Positions 4,790 through 5,436 of a stretch of DNA of 5,436 nt are shown piece after piece. The notes below the pieces were generated by a model. It worked only from the letters and a program-made list of their open reading frames with translations. It was not told the origin of the DNA and did not search any database. Every line of letters begins with the position of its first letter. The stretch's first letter is position 1. Position numbers and translations under genes: made by a program. The DNA is from an uncultured Clostridia bacterium (GTDB lineage: Bacteria > Bacillota > Clostridia > Oscillospirales > Oscillospiraceae): NCBI GenBank assembly GCA_947383645.1, contig CANDEH010000130.1:1-5436 (forward strand). Direction: 5' to 3'.

Positions 4790-4804
4790 ATTATTCAGGC
4801 CAGT

Positions 4805-5436
4805 TCAGCATTCCAGTCTGCCGGAGGCGATATGTCTCCCGCTCCTGCGGTCGAAGAGCATGATGTTCATGCCGCCGATGTCCAGGCGCACCTTTGCGCC
4901 GATGGTGAAGAGGGTGCTGCCGAAGACCACGCCGGTGAGGAGGTAGTCCCCGATGCGCACCTTGATGGTGGACTCCATACCTGTGGGCATGGCGCCGTAG
5001 ATCTCACCGGACAGAGCGCCGTTGTCGGCGATGTCGATGAACTCCGGGCGGATGCCCAGGACCAGGTCCTCATTGGTGAGCACCGGCTCCTCCATGAGGG
5101 AGTCGTCCTCCTCCTCCACCTTGGCGATGTGGTAGCGAAATACCTCGTCCTTGTTGCCCTTCTCCACGTAGCCCTTGTCCGCCAGCCGCTTCTTGTGCTC
5201 CTCCGCTAGGGCCGCCGCCTGGTCGTCCCGGGCCTTGAACCAGCCGGGGAGGTCCATGGGCTTGGCCGGATAGAACACCGCCTTCTTGTCGTCGAAGATG
5301 GTCAGCTCGATGCCGCCGTCGGGGCGCTGGGCGCCCTTGGCCTCCACAAAGTTGATGGAGGGGTTGCCCACGAAGTCCGCCACAAACAGGTTGTTGGGGC
5401 GGTTGTACACCGTCAGAGGCGCGTCATACTGCTGGA
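4805..5436 (-). CDS. Sugar ABC transporter ATP-binding protein, MalK/MsmX/UgpC type, C-terminal part, cut by right edge
   Basis: This is the cytoplasmic ATPase subunit that powers an oligosaccharide or glycerol-phosphate type importer. Only the last 209 residues are visible, and the frame is open at the right edge. The visible part opens QQYDAPLTVYNRPNNLFVAD, followed by FVGNPSINF. This is the segment after the ABC core in MalK-like ATPases, where Y-x-P-x-N-x-F-V-A-x-F-x-G-x-P-x-M/I-N is standard. LVLGIRPEFIDI and the glycine-punctuated VRIGDYLLTGVV...GAKVRLDIGGMNIMLFDRRSGRHI match the TOBE (OB-fold) regulatory domain. The GTG at 5410 (VYNRPNN) is internal, not the start. Between the two parts is an acidic, lysine-rich stretch (about 5240-5060, with KVEEEDDSLMEEP) longer than in B. 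subtilis MsmX. Walker A, Walker B and the signature motif would lie off-window, and the transported substrate cannot be told. The stop is TGA. Confidence 0.93.
   Translation of the reverse strand, partial: QQYDAPLTVYNRPNNLFVADFVGNPSINFVEAKGAQRPDGGIELTIFDDKKAVFYPAKPMDLPGWFKARDDQAAALAEEHKKRLADKGYVEKGNKDEVFRYHIAKVEEEDDSLMEEPVLTNEDLVLGIRPEFIDIADNGALSGEIYGAMPTGMESTIKVRIGDYLLTGVVFGSTLFTIGAKVRLDIGGMNIMLFDRRSGRHIASGRLEC

Larger units (their letters stand above)
4544..4790. repeat. Compact hairpin-cluster element bounded by a 31-bp inverted repeat (possible MITE-like repeat)
   Basis: A 31-bp sequence at 4552-4582 recurs perfectly as its reverse complement at 4751-4781. Similarity continues inward (CTTGTCGAAAAAA versus ACTGTCAAAAAAA) and outward (A-run plus GG), giving imperfect ends of about 45-50 bp. 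Between and within these ends are hairpins: 4552-4562/4566-4576 (11 bp, loop AGA); 4576-4597/4601-4622 (22 bp perfect, loop GTT); 4618-4633/4637-4652 (16 bp perfect, loop AAT); 4675-4685/4691-4701 (11 bp, loop CTCTT); 4755-4767/4771-4783 (13 bp, loop TCT). No plausible gene lies inside. It fills most of the gap between the ABC ATPase gene and the blaI promoter. No clear target-site duplication is visible, so a mobile origin is a guess; a stack of terminators is the alternative. Confidence 0.75.

Noticed and set aside
4544..4790. CRISPR array
   Set aside because: The repeated units are inverted, not direct, and there are no regular spacers.
4667..5209. Plus-strand 180-codon open frame over the hairpin cluster and the ABC ATPase gene
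   Set aside because: It is antisense to the ATPase C-terminal domain and starts within repeat hairpins; no family motif is visible.

Overview
All five supported genes lie on the minus strand, so the window reads right to left. The DNA is GC-rich, with strong Shine-Dalgarno sites, a MalK-type sugar ABC ATPase, a BlaI/M56 regulatory pair and a ZTP-riboswitch-type leader ahead of purE. Together these suggest a GC-rich Clostridia member of the Oscillospiraceae kind (Flavonifractor/Oscillibacter-like). That placement is inferred from overall character, not from a marker gene.

Layout in transcription order. (1) 5436-4805: the C-terminal part of a MalK/MsmX/UgpC-type ABC transporter ATPase, cut by the right edge. 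(2) About 4790-4544: a compact cluster of five near-perfect hairpins bounded by a 31-bp perfect inverted repeat. It is probably a miniature, non-coding repeat element that also supplies terminators. (3) 4503-2085: a BlaI-family repressor and a BlaR1/MecR1-like M56 membrane metallopeptidase, followed by a small multipass membrane protein (2092-1523) that overlaps the peptidase gene by 8 bases. The blaI promoter is near-consensus (TTGACA-17 bp-TAGAAT) and carries two TACA/TGTA operators, one of them a perfect 16-bp palindrome, so the cassette should be autorepressed. The peptidase has the zinc site, but its ~345-residue extracellular part shows no penicillin-binding motifs that I can find. It probably senses something other than a beta-lactam by that route. 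A strong hairpin terminator at 1490-1457 closes this unit. (4) 1370-1: a purine biosynthesis unit with a candidate promoter, a ZTP (pfl) riboswitch, an intrinsic terminator, purE and then purC, which is cut by the left edge.

The purine leader is the best-supported regulatory RNA. Its P1, P2, P3 and pseudoknot can all be drawn, and the terminator's 5' arm reuses the conserved GGGCA of the aptamer, giving a clear ligand-ON switch logic. What is odd is a ~132-nt GC-rich insert between the two aptamer halves. The other items worth a second look are the M56 sensor with an unassigned Cys-rich ectodomain and its membrane partner, and the nested hairpin element.
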